Origin: Albidovulum sp.
Lineage (GTDB): Bacteria > Pseudomonadota > Alphaproteobacteria > Rhodobacterales > Rhodobacteraceae
DNA length: 64,000 nt
Assembly (NCBI GenBank): GCA_028823855.1
Contig: JAPPFL010000065.1
Span: forward strand, 216,103 to 280,102
Direction of reading: 5' to 3'
The notes beneath the pieces were generated by a model. That model worked only from the letters and a program-made list of their open reading frames with translations, was not told where the DNA came from and made no database searches. Below are positions 25,572-34,655 of this stretch, piece by piece. Within the stretch, counting starts at the first letter, position 1. Every line of letters starts with the position of its first letter. The position numbers were made by a program, and so were the translations under genes.

Positions 25572-28512
25572 GTTGCCGCACTCCTTCCGGATCGTAGAAA
25601 TGGGGCGACACGATTTCGACATCGACGTCTTTCCCCCTTACTAGATCGACTGCGCGAACCGTTTCGCCTCGCCGCTCGTCGCCTCTTGCGATAAATCCCA
25701 ATCCAATAGAGTGGCCGAGCGTCGGCGAATACGCTACGGATGACATCCACCCCTGGTCGTTTCCCATGGTCTCGTCTTGGCCCGGCGACAAAAAATGAGC
25801 CCCGGCCGTAAGCATGCCGGATCTATTGACCGGTTTGAAGCCGGATAGCTTCACAGCATCGCTTCGATTCAGTTCCGGACGCTCCGACAAAACATTTCCG
25901 ATGCAGTCCTTCTTCTTGGAAACCATCCGCCCGAGGCCAAGATTGAGCGCGGTCGTTCTTCCGTCGAGCTCATTGCCGGCGAAGTGGCCCTTTTCTACGC
26001 GCATAACGCCAAGCGCCTCTGTTCCGTAGGGAGTAGCTTCGAACTCCTCGCCAACCGACATCAGGCGCTCCATCATTGATCGACCGTATTTGGCCGGTAC
26101 CGCGATTTCGTACGCGAGTTCGCCCGAAAACGAAATTCGGAAGAGTCTTGAAGGCACTCCTCCAAATACGGTTGTTTCCGCGCAGGCCATGAAAGGAAAA
26201 TTCTCTTTGGAAAGATCGAATGAAGGCTCTACGACCTTGCGCAGCAGATCGCGGGAGTTCGGGCCCGCAACGGAATATTGCGCCCAGCCATCCGTTGCGG
26301 AAATCAAATGGACATCGAGATCCGGCCAAAGGCATTGCCTCGCGAATTCGAGGTTCCGGTACACGAGCGCCGCATTTGCCGTTGTCGTGGTCATGACGAA
26401 GTGGCGCTTGCCGAGTCGAGCGGTAGTGCCGTCGTCGTAGACGATTCCGTCCTCGCGAAGCATCAGGCCGTATCGTATTTTTCCGACGGCCAGCGTATTG
26501 AACGTGTTGGCGTAGACTCGGTCGAGAAACTCGCCGACGTCGCGGCCGAATATCTCGATTTTCCCTAGCGTAGAAACGTCGCATATGCCGACCGAGCGGC
26601 GCGTCTCCGAAACCTCGCGGTCGACGCTTTGCCGCCAGTGAGCTTCTCCTCGCCGGGGATACCACTGAGCGCGAAGCCAATTTCCGGTTTCGACGAAAAC
26701 CGCGCCTTGAGATTCAGCCCATCGATGGCTCGGCGTATAGCGAATCGGCCTAAAATCCTTGTCGCGGGAACGGCCCGCGAGCGCTCCAATGGGAATGGCA
26801 GTATAGGGAGGCCGGTAAATCGTCGTTCCTTCTTCCGCGACGGATTTTCCGGTCTGCTCCGCCAGCAGCGCCAACGCCAGCACGTTGGCGGTTTTGCCCT
26901 GATCGGTCGCCATGCCAGCGGTCGTGTAGCGCTTTAGCATTTCCGAAGATCGATAGCCTTCGCGGGCCGCGACAGCAATATCCTTGACCGTTACGTCATT
27001 CTGGAAATCGACCCATGCTCTTCCGGGCGCTCCGGAAACGCTCCAAAAAGCGGAAATCCCCGTTTTCTCGTCCGATGCATTTATTTTGCTTTCGGCCTCG
27101 GTCCGATACCCCAAGTCGCTGGCGAATTCCGCAGCCGCCGAGCGCCCCTGGCCAATTGCATCGGACAATGTCAAAGCGCCGCTCGCCGCCCCGGCTATTT
27201 TCATTCCCTCCGGAATCGATCCTCCCGGAACGAACGCGGCGATATCGTCGCGCCATCGAGGGCGCCCGCGCTGGTGGCAGCTTAGGTGAACGTTGGGATT
27301 CCAGCCGCCGGATACGGCGAGGCAGTCGGTTTCGATCCAGTCGCCCCTCTGCAGCTTGATTCCGGCTAGTCCCGTCCGTCCCCTGGTTGCGACGACCCTT
27401 TCTGCCAATTCAACTCTCGCGCCAGGAACCTGCGGAAAGTTGACGTTGTCGCGGGTGTCGAGGACGGCGGTTACACGCACGCCCTTATCGATTAAATCCG
27501 AAGCCGTGCGCCAGCCGTCGTCGCAGCACGTAAACACAGTTACCCGTTTCCCAGGGATGACGCCGTACCGGTTTGCGTAGGTTCTAACCGATGCAGCTAG
27601 CATGATTCCCGGCCTGTCATTGCCCGGAAAGGCAATTGGTCGCTCCGTCGCACCCGAGCAGAGAACGGAGCGCTTGGAGTAAATTCGCCAGAGTATCTGG
27701 CGCGGTCTGCCGTTCGAGCTTGGCAGGTGGTCGGTGCAACGTTCGATCGCGCCAAAAACCCCGTGGTCAAAGGATCCGTATACGGTCGTGCGCGGCATGA
27801 TGCGGACATTCTCCATGGCTTCGAGTTCGCCGACTGCGTCCCGCGCCCAAGCCGTCCCGGATTTGCCGTTGATTGTATGGGTTTCCGCGTTGAGTCGTCC
27901 GCCGATTTGGAAATCCTCGTCGGCTAGGACGACGGAGGCACCTGACTTTCCAGCCGTAAGCGCTGCGGCCAATCCCGCCGCTCCCGCTCCTACGACCAAA
28001 ATGTCGCAGTGAATGAATCCTTTGTCGTAAATGTCCGGATCCGGTTCGCCGGACAACGCGCCGAGGCCCGCCGACGCGCGGATCGCCGGTTCGTAGACCT
28101 TCTCCCAGAATGATTTCGGCCACATGAAGGTCTTGTAGTAGAATCCTGCCGAGAGGAATGGGGAGAGGAAATCGCCGACGGCCATCAAATCGAAATTTAG
28201 CGATAGCCTATGGTTTTGACTCGAAGCCGCGAGTCCGTCGAATAGTTCGGCCGTGGTCGCGCGAGTATTGGGTTCGGCGCTCGATCCGGAACGAAGAGTA
28301 ACTAGGGCGTTCGGTTCTTCGGGTCCGGCCGAAAAGATACCCCTAGGCCGATGATACTTGAATGATCGTCCGACCAAGCGGCGCCCGTTCGCAAGCAATG
28401 CGGATGCCAGCGTATCGCCTGTATGGCCTTCCAAGCTCATTCCGTTGAATTTGAACCGTAGCGTCTTGCTCCGGTCGACCAGGCCTCCACCAATTCGGAA
28501 TCGCTGCGTCAT
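25564..28512 (-). CDS. soxA: sarcosine oxidase alpha subunit
   Basis: A 982-residue SoxA, full length. The N-terminal ferredoxin-like fold (FNGMSLEGHTGDTLASALLA, with RSFKYHRPRGI) is followed by an NAD-binding domain (VVGAGAAGLAAALTAGKSG, about 172-190). A pyridine-nucleotide disulfide-oxidoreductase-like region and a C-terminal aminomethyltransferase (GcvT-like) domain follow (GRDVGEFLDRVYANTFNTL, then ELAYEIAVPAKYG). The GcvT-like part is where formaldehyde is captured by tetrahydrofolate. The start overlaps the soxD stop by four bases (ATGA). It acts in the cytoplasm as the largest subunit of the tetramer. Confidence 0.95.
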   Translation of the reverse strand: MTQRFRIGGGLVDRSKTLRFKFNGMSLEGHTGDTLASALLANGRRLVGRSFKYHRPRGIFSAGPEEPNALVTLRSGSSAEPNTRATTAELFDGLAASSQNHRLSLNFDLMAVGDFLSPFLSAGFYYKTFMWPKSFWEKVYEPAIRASAGLGALSGEPDPDIYDKGFIHCDILVVGAGAAGLAAALTAGKSGASVVLADEDFQIGGRLNAETHTINGKSGTAWARDAVGELEAMENVRIMPRTTVYGSFDHGVFGAIERCTDHLPSSNGRPRQILWRIYSKRSVLCSGATERPIAFPGNDRPGIMLAASVRTYANRYGVIPGKRVTVFTCCDDGWRTASDLIDKGVRVTAVLDTRDNVNFPQVPGARVELAERVVATRGRTGLAGIKLQRGDWIETDCLAVSGGWNPNVHLSCHQRGRPRWRDDIAAFVPGGSIPEGMKIAGAASGALTLSDAIGQGRSAAAEFASDLGYRTEAESKINASDEKTGISAFWSVSGAPGRAWVDFQNDVTVKDIAVAAREGYRSSEMLKRYTTAGMATDQGKTANVLALALLAEQTGKSVAEEGTTIYRPPYTAIPIGALAGRSRDKDFRPIRYTPSHRWAESQGAVFVETGNWLRAQWYPRRGEAHWRQSVDREVSETRRSVGICDVSTLGKIEIFGRDVGEFLDRVYANTFNTLAVGKIRYGLMLREDGIVYDDGTTARLGKRHFVMTTTTANAALVYRNLEFARQCLWPDLDVHLISATDGWAQYSVAGPNSRDLLRKVVEPSFDLSKENFPFMACAETTVFGGVPSRLFRISFSGELAYEIAVPAKYGRSMMERLMSVGEEFEATPYGTEALGVMRVEKGHFAGNELDGRTTALNLGLGRMVSKKKDCIGNVLSERPELNRSDAVKLSGFKPVNRSGMLTAGAHFLSPGQDETMGNDQGWMSSVAYSPTLGHSIGLGFIARGDERRGETVRAVDLVRGKDVDVEIVSPHFYDPEGVRQRG

Positions 28513-28796
28513 CGGCCGCGACCCATTTCTCGGGCGACTTCGCGCGCAAGTTCGACATTGTAGATTTCATGCGTCAAAGTGTTCCGAGTGACCACCAGCC
28601 AGGATCGGTCGCCATATTCGTGAAACCATAGTTCTCGGTGAACGCCATCCGGGTTGTCCCTGATAAATTGGTACTGATAGAATTTCTCGAGCGCGTCGTC
28701 TGCGCGGCCGTCGGGGCGTTCAATCAAAGAAGCGTCGCCCAAACAGACGAATTCCGCAGCATCTCGAGGTCCCAGCAGGGGATGGTCGATGATCAT
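28509..28796 (-). CDS. soxD: sarcosine oxidase delta subunit, zinc cysteines missing
   Basis: A 95-residue SoxD, recognised by GPRDAAEF near the start and RDNPDGVHRELWFHEYGDR then TRNTLTHEI in the middle. Studied SoxD proteins bind zinc through a CPxCG pair near residues 6-9, a His and a Cys (HxxGC). Here the pair is replaced (DHPLLGPRD) and the last Cys is Asp (HEYGD), leaving only the His. The zinc site is therefore probably lost. The gene is otherwise intact and tightly packed between soxB and soxA, so it is expressed and probably structural. Confidence 0.9.
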   Translation of the reverse strand: MIIDHPLLGPRDAAEFVCLGDASLIERPDGRADDALEKFYQYQFIRDNPDGVHRELWFHEYGDRSWLVVTRNTLTHEIYNVELAREVAREMGRGR

Positions 28797-28808
28797 CGGA
28801 TTCGCCTT

Positions 28809-30056
28809 TCAGTGCAGGTTCGGCTGAGCGCCGACGCCTTTTTCGTCGATGGCGGCACCCCGGCGGAACCGGTCTAGCCGCATACCGGCGGCGAACGGAT
28901 GCGGAGCATCGCGAGCGATCAGATGGGCAAAGCAGTAACCGGAAGCAGGAGTGGCCTTGAAGCCGCCGTAATTCCAGCCGCCGTTGAAATACAAGCCTTC
29001 AATGTGCGTCTTGTCGATGAATGGCGAGCCGTCCATCGACATGTCGACTAGGCCGCCCCAAATCCGGAGCAGTCGCGCTCGGCCGATCATGGGCATAAGC
29101 GCCATGCCGCCTTCACAGACATCTTCGACCGTGGGCAAGTTGCCGCGTTGCGCATAGGAATTGTAACCGTCGATGTCGCCGCCAAATACGAGTCCGCCCT
29201 TGTCCGACTGGCTGACGTAAAAATGCCCCGCGCCGAATGTAAGAACGCCGGGAAGAACCGGCTTCAGCCCCTCCGATACGAATGCCTGCAGGACATGGCT
29301 TTCTATCGGTAATCGCATTCCGGCGCGCGCCATGACGCGTCCCGACGACCCTGCGACGGCGACGCCTACCTTTTTCGCCTTTATGGTTCCTCTCGTGGTT
29401 TCAACGCCGGTGCAGGTTCCATTCGAAATTAGAAATCCTGTTACTTCGCAATTTTGAACGAGGTCGACTCCGAGATCGTCGGCGGCTCTGGCGTATCCCC
29501 AGGCGACGGCATCGTGCCGAACGGTGCCCCCGCGTTTCTGCCAAAGTCCGCCGGTAATCGGGAAACGAGCGTTTTCGAAATTCAGGAACGGGCAGAGCCG
29601 CCGCACGCCGTCCCGGTCCAATAGCTCGGCATCGGCTCCGGACAGTCGCATTGCGTTGCCTCGTCTTGCGAAAGCGTCGCGCTGAGGATCGGAGTGGCAC
29701 AGGTTTATTATTCCGCGCTGAGAAACCATGACATTGAAATTTAGCGCCTGTTCGAGGCCCTCCCAGAGCTTGAGAGACAACTCGTAGAACGGCTGGTTTT
29801 CCGGCAGCATGTAGTTGGAACGGACAATTGTCGTGTTACGCCCGATATTGCCGGATCCGAGCCATCCCTTTTCGAGGACAGCCACGCTTCTGCACCCGAA
29901 CTCCTTTGCCAGATAGTATCCCGTCGCCATGCCGTGGCCCGCGCCTACCACGACTATGTCGTATTCGCTTTTTGGGTCCGGCTCGCGCCACATGGGCTTC
30001 CAGCCTCTGTTGCCCGAAATGCCTTCCTTGAATAGCGTCCAAGCCGAATAGCGCAT
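28809..30056 (-). CDS. soxB: sarcosine oxidase beta subunit
   Basis: A 415-residue FAD/FMN subunit that carries the sarcosine-oxidising site. The dinucleotide motif is VVGAGHGMATGYYLAKEFG (about 36-54), followed by GWLGSGNIGRNTTIVRSNY. The FMN-attachment segment GGTVRHDAVAWGYARAAD keeps the histidine that is covalently flavinylated in known SoxB. The C-terminal GFKATPASGYCFAHLIA is also typical. It is the first gene of the leftward soxBDAG operon, and its start abuts a divergent GlxA-type regulator gene, an arrangement suited to shared control. Confidence 0.95.
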   Translation of the reverse strand: MRYSAWTLFKEGISGNRGWKPMWREPDPKSEYDIVVVGAGHGMATGYYLAKEFGCRSVAVLEKGWLGSGNIGRNTTIVRSNYMLPENQPFYELSLKLWEGLEQALNFNVMVSQRGIINLCHSDPQRDAFARRGNAMRLSGADAELLDRDGVRRLCPFLNFENARFPITGGLWQKRGGTVRHDAVAWGYARAADDLGVDLVQNCEVTGFLISNGTCTGVETTRGTIKAKKVGVAVAGSSGRVMARAGMRLPIESHVLQAFVSEGLKPVLPGVLTFGAGHFYVSQSDKGGLVFGGDIDGYNSYAQRGNLPTVEDVCEGGMALMPMIGRARLLRIWGGLVDMSMDGSPFIDKTHIEGLYFNGGWNYGGFKATPASGYCFAHLIARDAPHPFAAGMRLDRFRRGAAIDEKGVGAQPNLH

Positions 30057-30086
30057 GTGCGGACTTCCCCCTGGCTGCGCGGAAAT

Positions 30087-31145
30087 ATGGCTGGAAAGCG
30101 TGAATTGGAATTTTATGATTTAGACCTTAAATTGCATCTAATGGACATATTTGATTCGAATAACCGGCCTCTTCGTACAGGATTCTTTCTGATCGACGGC
30201 TTTGCGCTCATGTCTTACGCGGCCGCTGTCGAGCCTCTTCGAGCGGCGAATTTGCTTGGCGGTCAAAATTTGTTCGACGTTTGCAACATTTCGGTCGGGG
30301 AAGCCTCCCAGAGTTCAGGAGGAGCGGTCATCCCTGCCGATGCCAGAATCGGCGAATCGCTGAAACTCGATGTGGTGCTCGTGGTTGCCGGCGGAGATCC
30401 GATGTGCTTCGAAAACGGTAGGGCGTTCGCGTGGCTGCGCCGTCTTGCTCAAAGCGGAATCGCACTCGGTGGCGTGTCCGGCGGACCTGCGGTCCTGGTT
30501 CGTGCCGGATTAATGAAGGGCCGCCGATTTACGGTGCATTGGGAACACGCGCCTATACTCGCCGAACTTTATCCCGATGTGCTGCTCGACAAGGCGCTCT
30601 ATGTCATCGACCGCGACCGTATAACCTGCGCAGGCGGAACCGCGCCGATTGATCTAATGCACTATTTGATTGCAAGGAGGAATGGCGCGGAATTCGCTCG
30701 ACTAGTTTCCGACTGGTTTATGCACACCGACGTTCGGCATGCAGGTGGGCCGCAGCGATCCGGTCTGGCCGAACGCTACAATGTATCGAACCGAGCGGTT
30801 GTCGCGGCGATTGAAGCAATGGAAAACCACGTTGCCGACCCGCTTGCGCTAAGCGATCTTGCTCGCCTGTCCGGCGTTGGAATGCGCCAATTGAACAGGT
30901 TGTTTAGGAAGCAATTGTCGACAACGACGATGCGCTTCTATAGGCACATCAGGCTCGAAGTCGCTCGAAGGCTCCTGGTCGCGTCGCAGGTGCCGATTAC
31001 AGAAATTGCGATTGCGACCGGGTTTGCCGATTCGGCTCACCTATGGAAGGCGCATACTGAGGAATTCGGCATGACCCCGTCCGCGCAGCGAGAGAAGGGG
31101 GGCAATCGGCAGCTAGAGTCCATCGCGCCGCCCTCAACGCACTGA
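30087..31145 (+). CDS. GlxA/GbdR-like AraC-family regulator with DJ-1/PfpI domain
   Basis: About 352 residues from ATG 30087 (ATG 30141 also possible). The N-terminal DJ-1/PfpI-like sensor domain includes FFLIDGFALMSYAAAVEPLR and GGVSGGPAVLVRAGLMKGRR. The C-terminal AraC DNA-binding domain has two HTH motifs (LALSDLARLSGVGMRQLNRL and ITEIAIATGFADSAHLWKAH). In Pseudomonas the same architecture, GbdR, activates glycine betaine and sarcosine catabolism. Its divergent position next to soxB makes that role likely here too, though this is inference. It converges with and slightly overlaps the nitrile hydratase accessory gene. Confidence 0.87.
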   Translation: MAGKRELEFYDLDLKLHLMDIFDSNNRPLRTGFFLIDGFALMSYAAAVEPLRAANLLGGQNLFDVCNISVGEASQSSGGAVIPADARIGESLKLDVVLVVAGGDPMCFENGRAFAWLRRLAQSGIALGGVSGGPAVLVRAGLMKGRRFTVHWEHAPILAELYPDVLLDKALYVIDRDRITCAGGTAPIDLMHYLIARRNGAEFARLVSDWFMHTDVRHAGGPQRSGLAERYNVSNRAVVAAIEAMENHVADPLALSDLARLSGVGMRQLNRLFRKQLSTTTMRFYRHIRLEVARRLLVASQVPITEIAIATGFADSAHLWKAHTEEFGMTPSAQREKGGNRQLESIAPPSTH

Positions 31146-31571
31146 CCCTTGCTTAGTCCGAATCATTGGAGCGCGGCGATCCAAATCCAGAATTACCGGC
31201 TGCCCGTGCGGAGTGGAGGCGTAAGCTTGCTTCCAAAGTTCTCGAATACGATCCAGTTCGTCCTGCGCCGAATAGTTCAAACGCAGCAGCAATTTTTCCA
31301 AGGCTCGGAGCCACGCTTCGTAGTAGGTATCGCTGCAATATTCGCTCGCGGATTTTTGAGATACATGCAATTCCGCGCCCAAATGCGTCGTCCATTCTTG
31401 CCAGGAAAAGCGGCCTGATTCGCTGAGATGCACCGTCAGAGCAAATAGCTGGGCGTGCCACGGCGCGTCGAAAGCGCGGTATTCGAGCGGGGACGAAGCG
31501 TTTAATCGAGCCGGCAATACTTTGTTTTCGTCGAGATTGCTTCCGCGGCCGAATTTTTCGGAATTGCTCAT
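31134..31571 (-). CDS. nitrile hydratase accessory (activator) protein
   Basis: About 145 residues starting at ATG 31571, which overlaps the nthA stop as ATGA. The segment [20 protein letters not shown] followed by [13 protein letters not shown] and [14 protein letters not shown] is shared by nitrile hydratase accessory proteins and the N-terminal domain of the beta subunit. Such proteins insert cobalt into the alpha subunit. It is the last gene of the leftward cluster. Its 3' end overlaps that of the convergent GlxA-type gene by 12 bases. Confidence 0.85.
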   Translation of the reverse strand: MSNSEKFGRGSNLDENKVLPARLNASSPLEYRAFDAPWHAQLFALTVHLSESGRFSWQEWTTHLGAELHVSQKSASEYCSDTYYEAWLRALEKLLLRLNYSAQDELDRIRELWKQAYASTPHGQPVILDLDRRAPMIRTKQGSVR

Positions 31572-32194
31572 GCCGTTTCCGGACATGCGGGCAGTCCGGT
31601 TCCGACCATGCTGTCGCGCGTAACCCATTTTGCCAATTCATTTTCGCCTAAATTCTCGGTGCCCGCGGGTCGCATCGGTACGACGAGGTAGCGGATTTCG
31701 GCGGTGGAATCCCAGACCCGCACTTTTCGGCCTCTTTCGATTTCCAATCCGAACTCCAATAGTACTTGCCTTGGCTCGCGAACCATTCTGCTTCGGTAGG
31801 CGTCGGATTTGTACCATGCGGGCGGAACGCCGAGGAGAGGCCAAGGATAACAGCTGCAAAGCGTGCAGACGACGACGTTGTGCAAATCGGGCGTATTTTC
31901 GACCGCTACGACATGCCCGCCCTGTCGTCCCGAGTATCCAAGACTATTCGCCGCGCTTGTCGCGTCTTCAAGCAATTCTCGTCTGAAATCGTCGTCGCAC
32001 CAGGATTTGGCGACGATGCGGGCTCCGTTCTGAGGGCCTATTCGGTTCTCGTAGGTATCGATGATGGCGTCGCGCGCCGCCGGGTCGACTAGTCCTTTGC
32101 GCACCAAAATCGTTTCCAACGCTTTGACTCGCAATTCCGGGTCGGAAGGGAGCAAGTTGTGCGGGTGCTCGAATTCGCTATTGTCATGCGGCAT
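31568..32194 (-). CDS. nthA: nitrile hydratase alpha subunit, cobalt type
   Basis: A 208-residue alpha subunit. The metal-binding motif is [14 protein letters not shown], and the Thr in CTLCSC marks the cobalt type (the iron type has Ser). The flanking region (LPPAWYKS-like [20 protein letters not shown]) is standard. The cytoplasmic enzyme hydrates nitriles to amides. Its ATGA overlap with the accessory gene is normal, but the beta subunit gene is displaced 1.8 kb upstream beyond an oppositely oriented oxidase gene. No amidase was found in the window. Confidence 0.93.
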   Translation of the reverse strand: MPHDNSEFEHPHNLLPSDPELRVKALETILVRKGLVDPAARDAIIDTYENRIGPQNGARIVAKSWCDDDFRRELLEDATSAANSLGYSGRQGGHVVAVENTPDLHNVVVCTLCSCYPWPLLGVPPAWYKSDAYRSRMVREPRQVLLEFGLEIERGRKVRVWDSTAEIRYLVVPMRPAGTENLGENELAKWVTRDSMVGTGLPACPETA

Positions 32195-32238
32195 TTCAAA
32201 TTCCCCGCTCTAGTCCACCATCGCGCGTTAAATCTTCT

Positions 32239-32532
32239 TCAATCCTCCGCCATAGTCAAGAGCCGGGCATTCACGTCGACTACTCGGCTTCGCGTGAAAG
32301 CCAATGAATGGTTGAGTACCGCTCGTCCGAACGCTTTTTCGACTGCAATTGAGCGCAAATTGTACGCGTACTGCCGAATTTCGGTCTTGCGGTCGTTCAA
32401 AGTTTCAAAACGGGCTTTCCGTCGAATGAGTTTAGGCAGTTCTTCCGTCCACGTGAATTGATTTTGGGTTTCGGGCCCGATTCCGATGTTAGTAATCGGC
32501 CGCTCTGGCTGACGGCTGCGCTCCGATGACAT
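32239..32532 (-). CDS. small hypothetical protein upstream of nthA
   Basis: A 97-residue basic, helix-prone protein (PKLIRRKARFETLNDRKTEI, then AYNLRSIAVEKAFGRAVL) that I do not recognise. It is on the same strand as nthA and ends 44 bases before it, so it could be part of the nitrile hydratase transcript. It has no clear ribosome site. It may be a real accessory gene or a chance frame in the disturbed spacer. Confidence 0.4.
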   Translation of the reverse strand: MSSERSRQPERPITNIGIGPETQNQFTWTEELPKLIRRKARFETLNDRKTEIRQYAYNLRSIAVEKAFGRAVLNHSLAFTRSRVVDVNARLLTMAED

Positions 32533-32705
32533 GAAGTGAAACTATCTTTTCCGGCACTTGGCTTTAGGTATTCGGCTCCAAAAACGAAAACCGTTCCAAG
32601 CCAAGTTTGAGCAACGCCTTTGCCTTCGAATTGATTTTCACAATATACCGGTCGACCTAAAGGAAGCTATGTCCCAAGAGTGCGGGCGAACGAAAGGCAT
32701 TTCTC

Positions 32706-33857
32706 ATGGATTTGGACCTAACCCATCCGGCGGTATCGGACCTTCGAGATTCCGCAAGAAAACGCCTGCCTCGGTTTGCGTTCGAATTCCTAGACAGTGC
32801 GACGGGTACCGAGCTGGGAATGGATCGCAATCGCCGCGCTTTGGATTCAATTGGATTTATGCCGGCGATTTTGCGGGGCAAACTGGAAGCCGAACTTACC
32901 AGAGAGTTTATGGATCAAGTTTATTCGCTACCGGTAGGAATCGCTCCCGTCGGCATGTCCGGCATGATTTGGCCAGGTGCGGAACGCAAGCTTGCGAAAG
33001 TAGCCTTGGAACGCAACATTCCATACTGCATGTCTACGGTGGCAGTCGCGACGCCTGAAGAGATCGGCCCATGCGCCGGCGCCGTGGGATGGTTTCAGCT
33101 TTATCCGCCAGAATGCGCTGAAGTCAGGCGGCACATCATTAAGCGCGTCCGGGACTCGGGTTTTCGCAAACTCGTCGTCACTGTCGACGTTCCAGCGGAC
33201 AGCAGGCGCGAAAGGCAGCGCCGTGCGCACATTGCCTTGCCTCCAAAATTGACGACTTCAATGATTGTTTCAATGGCATTGCATCCGTACTGGAGTTTGG
33301 CAATGGCGTTAAACGGCGTTCCTCGATTGAAGCTAGCCGAGAGTTACGTGCCCAAATCGCGCCGCGGCGCCGATAAATTTAGGCATGTAGGCAAAATCAT
33401 GAGAGGTCAGCCCGACTGGGACTATTTGGCGGCGATTCGCCAAGAATGGGAGGACGACCTGCTGGTCAAGGGCATACTCGATCCCGACGACGCGGTTCGC
33501 ATGGTCGAAGCCGGAATCGACGGGATATGGGTGTCCAATCACTCCGCTCGGCAATTCGAGGCCGGCCCTACATCAATCGTCCAGTTGCCGAAAATTCGAG
33601 AAGCGGTCGGATACGACGTGCCGATAATCTTTGATTCGGGCGTTTCAGGCGGGATGGATGTCTTGCGCGCGATTGCTCTCGGAGCGGATTTCGTCTTCCT
33701 CGGCCGGGCTTTTCATTACGCGATCGCAGCGCTGGGCGAGAGAGGCATACACCATCTTCTGCACATTTTGGACGCGGATATGCGATCGAACATGGCGCAG
33801 ATCGGGATCAATTCCTTGGACGATCTTGCCGATCGCCTGATTTTGGATAGCCGATAG
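32706..33857 (+). CDS. FMN-dependent alpha-hydroxy-acid oxidase/dehydrogenase
   Basis: A 383-residue TIM-barrel protein of the lactate dehydrogenase LldD / glycolate oxidase family. The catalytic segment reads SNHSARQFEAGPTS (canonical SNHGGRQ), keeping the His and Arg. The FMN-phosphate segment DSGVSGGMDVLRAIALGADF lacks the usual Arg (family DGGVRSG), which is unusual. Other marks: PVGIAPVGMSGMIWPGAE and GWFQLYPP. It probably oxidises a 2-hydroxy acid to the 2-oxo acid. It lies rightward inside the nitrile hydratase cluster, between beta and alpha genes. Confidence 0.85.
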   Translation: MDLDLTHPAVSDLRDSARKRLPRFAFEFLDSATGTELGMDRNRRALDSIGFMPAILRGKLEAELTREFMDQVYSLPVGIAPVGMSGMIWPGAERKLAKVALERNIPYCMSTVAVATPEEIGPCAGAVGWFQLYPPECAEVRRHIIKRVRDSGFRKLVVTVDVPADSRRERQRRAHIALPPKLTTSMIVSMALHPYWSLAMALNGVPRLKLAESYVPKSRRGADKFRHVGKIMRGQPDWDYLAAIRQEWEDDLLVKGILDPDDAVRMVEAGIDGIWVSNHSARQFEAGPTSIVQLPKIREAVGYDVPIIFDSGVSGGMDVLRAIALGADFVFLGRAFHYAIAALGERGIHHLLHILDADMRSNMAQIGINSLDDLADRLILDSR

Positions 33858-33971
33858 CGCCGCGCGGCGAAAGGCGCTTTCCGTTCGCGATGCAAATTTG
33901 CCGATTGCAGCCTGTTTAGGATACTGCGACAGCCAAATGCCGGCGCGATGCGAAAAGCCATGAAACGGTAT

Positions 33972-34655
33972 TCAATCTGTAGGGATTAGATAGCTCTCCC
34001 AAAGATCAAGAACAATCTCGTCATTTGACGAGCTATTGGAATTTCCCCACAATTCCGAGGATTCAAACGAGACCGCATAAAGCGGTTCGGGAGCTTCGCC
34101 CCGAAAATGCGCGTTGCTATCCGGCAATACATGACTGCCATGGCACCTTACCACCGTTCCGAGGCATCCCGCAGCATAGGCGGGCAGCCTGGTATGGCCG
34201 CCGCTAACCAGCATGTTTCCTGAGGGCCTGCGTGTTCGAACTAGGCGGCCGGCGCGAAATCGCGGCTGGTGACCGGTCTTTCGTGCTGTCGGCTCAATTT
34301 TCGCCAACGCGCCGGCGACTTCCGGGCCCTTGAGGGCATTCCCGTCGAGAGGCTGCTGAGGGAGACTTTCCGGAGCCGACAGCTCGTCTTTGGACACTAT
34401 GTTTCGCTGCACCAGCAATTCCGCCAGTGCAGCCAGCCATTTTTCATAGTAGCTGAAGCGCGCGTAGTCATTGGGAGGCAAGCGTTCTCGCGAATGCCTC
34501 GACGAATCCTGATTCCATCTTCCCAAGGCTCCGGCGGCCAGCGTCAAGGCAAGGGCGCGGGCGTGCCAGGGTTCTTCGAATTTGGGACTGCGCAGCGTCG
34601 AAGGCTTGACCGGCCCATGGCCAAACCTTCCCCCCATGTCGTGGATTCTTGTCAT
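33972..34655 (-). CDS. nthB: nitrile hydratase beta subunit
   Basis: A 227-residue beta subunit. The N-terminus MTRIHDMGGRFGHGPV is the classic NHase beta opening. The first domain ends near YYEKWLAALAELLVQRNIV, and the C-terminal SH3-like domain contains HTRLPAYAAGCLGTVVRCHG and EPLYAVSFESSELWG. Length is normal. It should pair with NthA to form the cobalt nitrile hydratase. The genes are on the same strand but separated by the FMN oxidase gene on the other strand, so they probably need separate promoters. Confidence 0.92.
   Translation of the reverse strand: MTRIHDMGGRFGHGPVKPSTLRSPKFEEPWHARALALTLAAGALGRWNQDSSRHSRERLPPNDYARFSYYEKWLAALAELLVQRNIVSKDELSAPESLPQQPLDGNALKGPEVAGALAKIEPTARKTGHQPRFRAGRLVRTRRPSGNMLVSGGHTRLPAYAAGCLGTVVRCHGSHVLPDSNAHFRGEAPEPLYAVSFESSELWGNSNSSSNDEIVLDLWESYLIPTD

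Noticed and set aside
33856..33885. GC-rich inverted repeat after the FMN oxidase gene as terminator
   Set aside because: Short stem with a long loop and no T-run.
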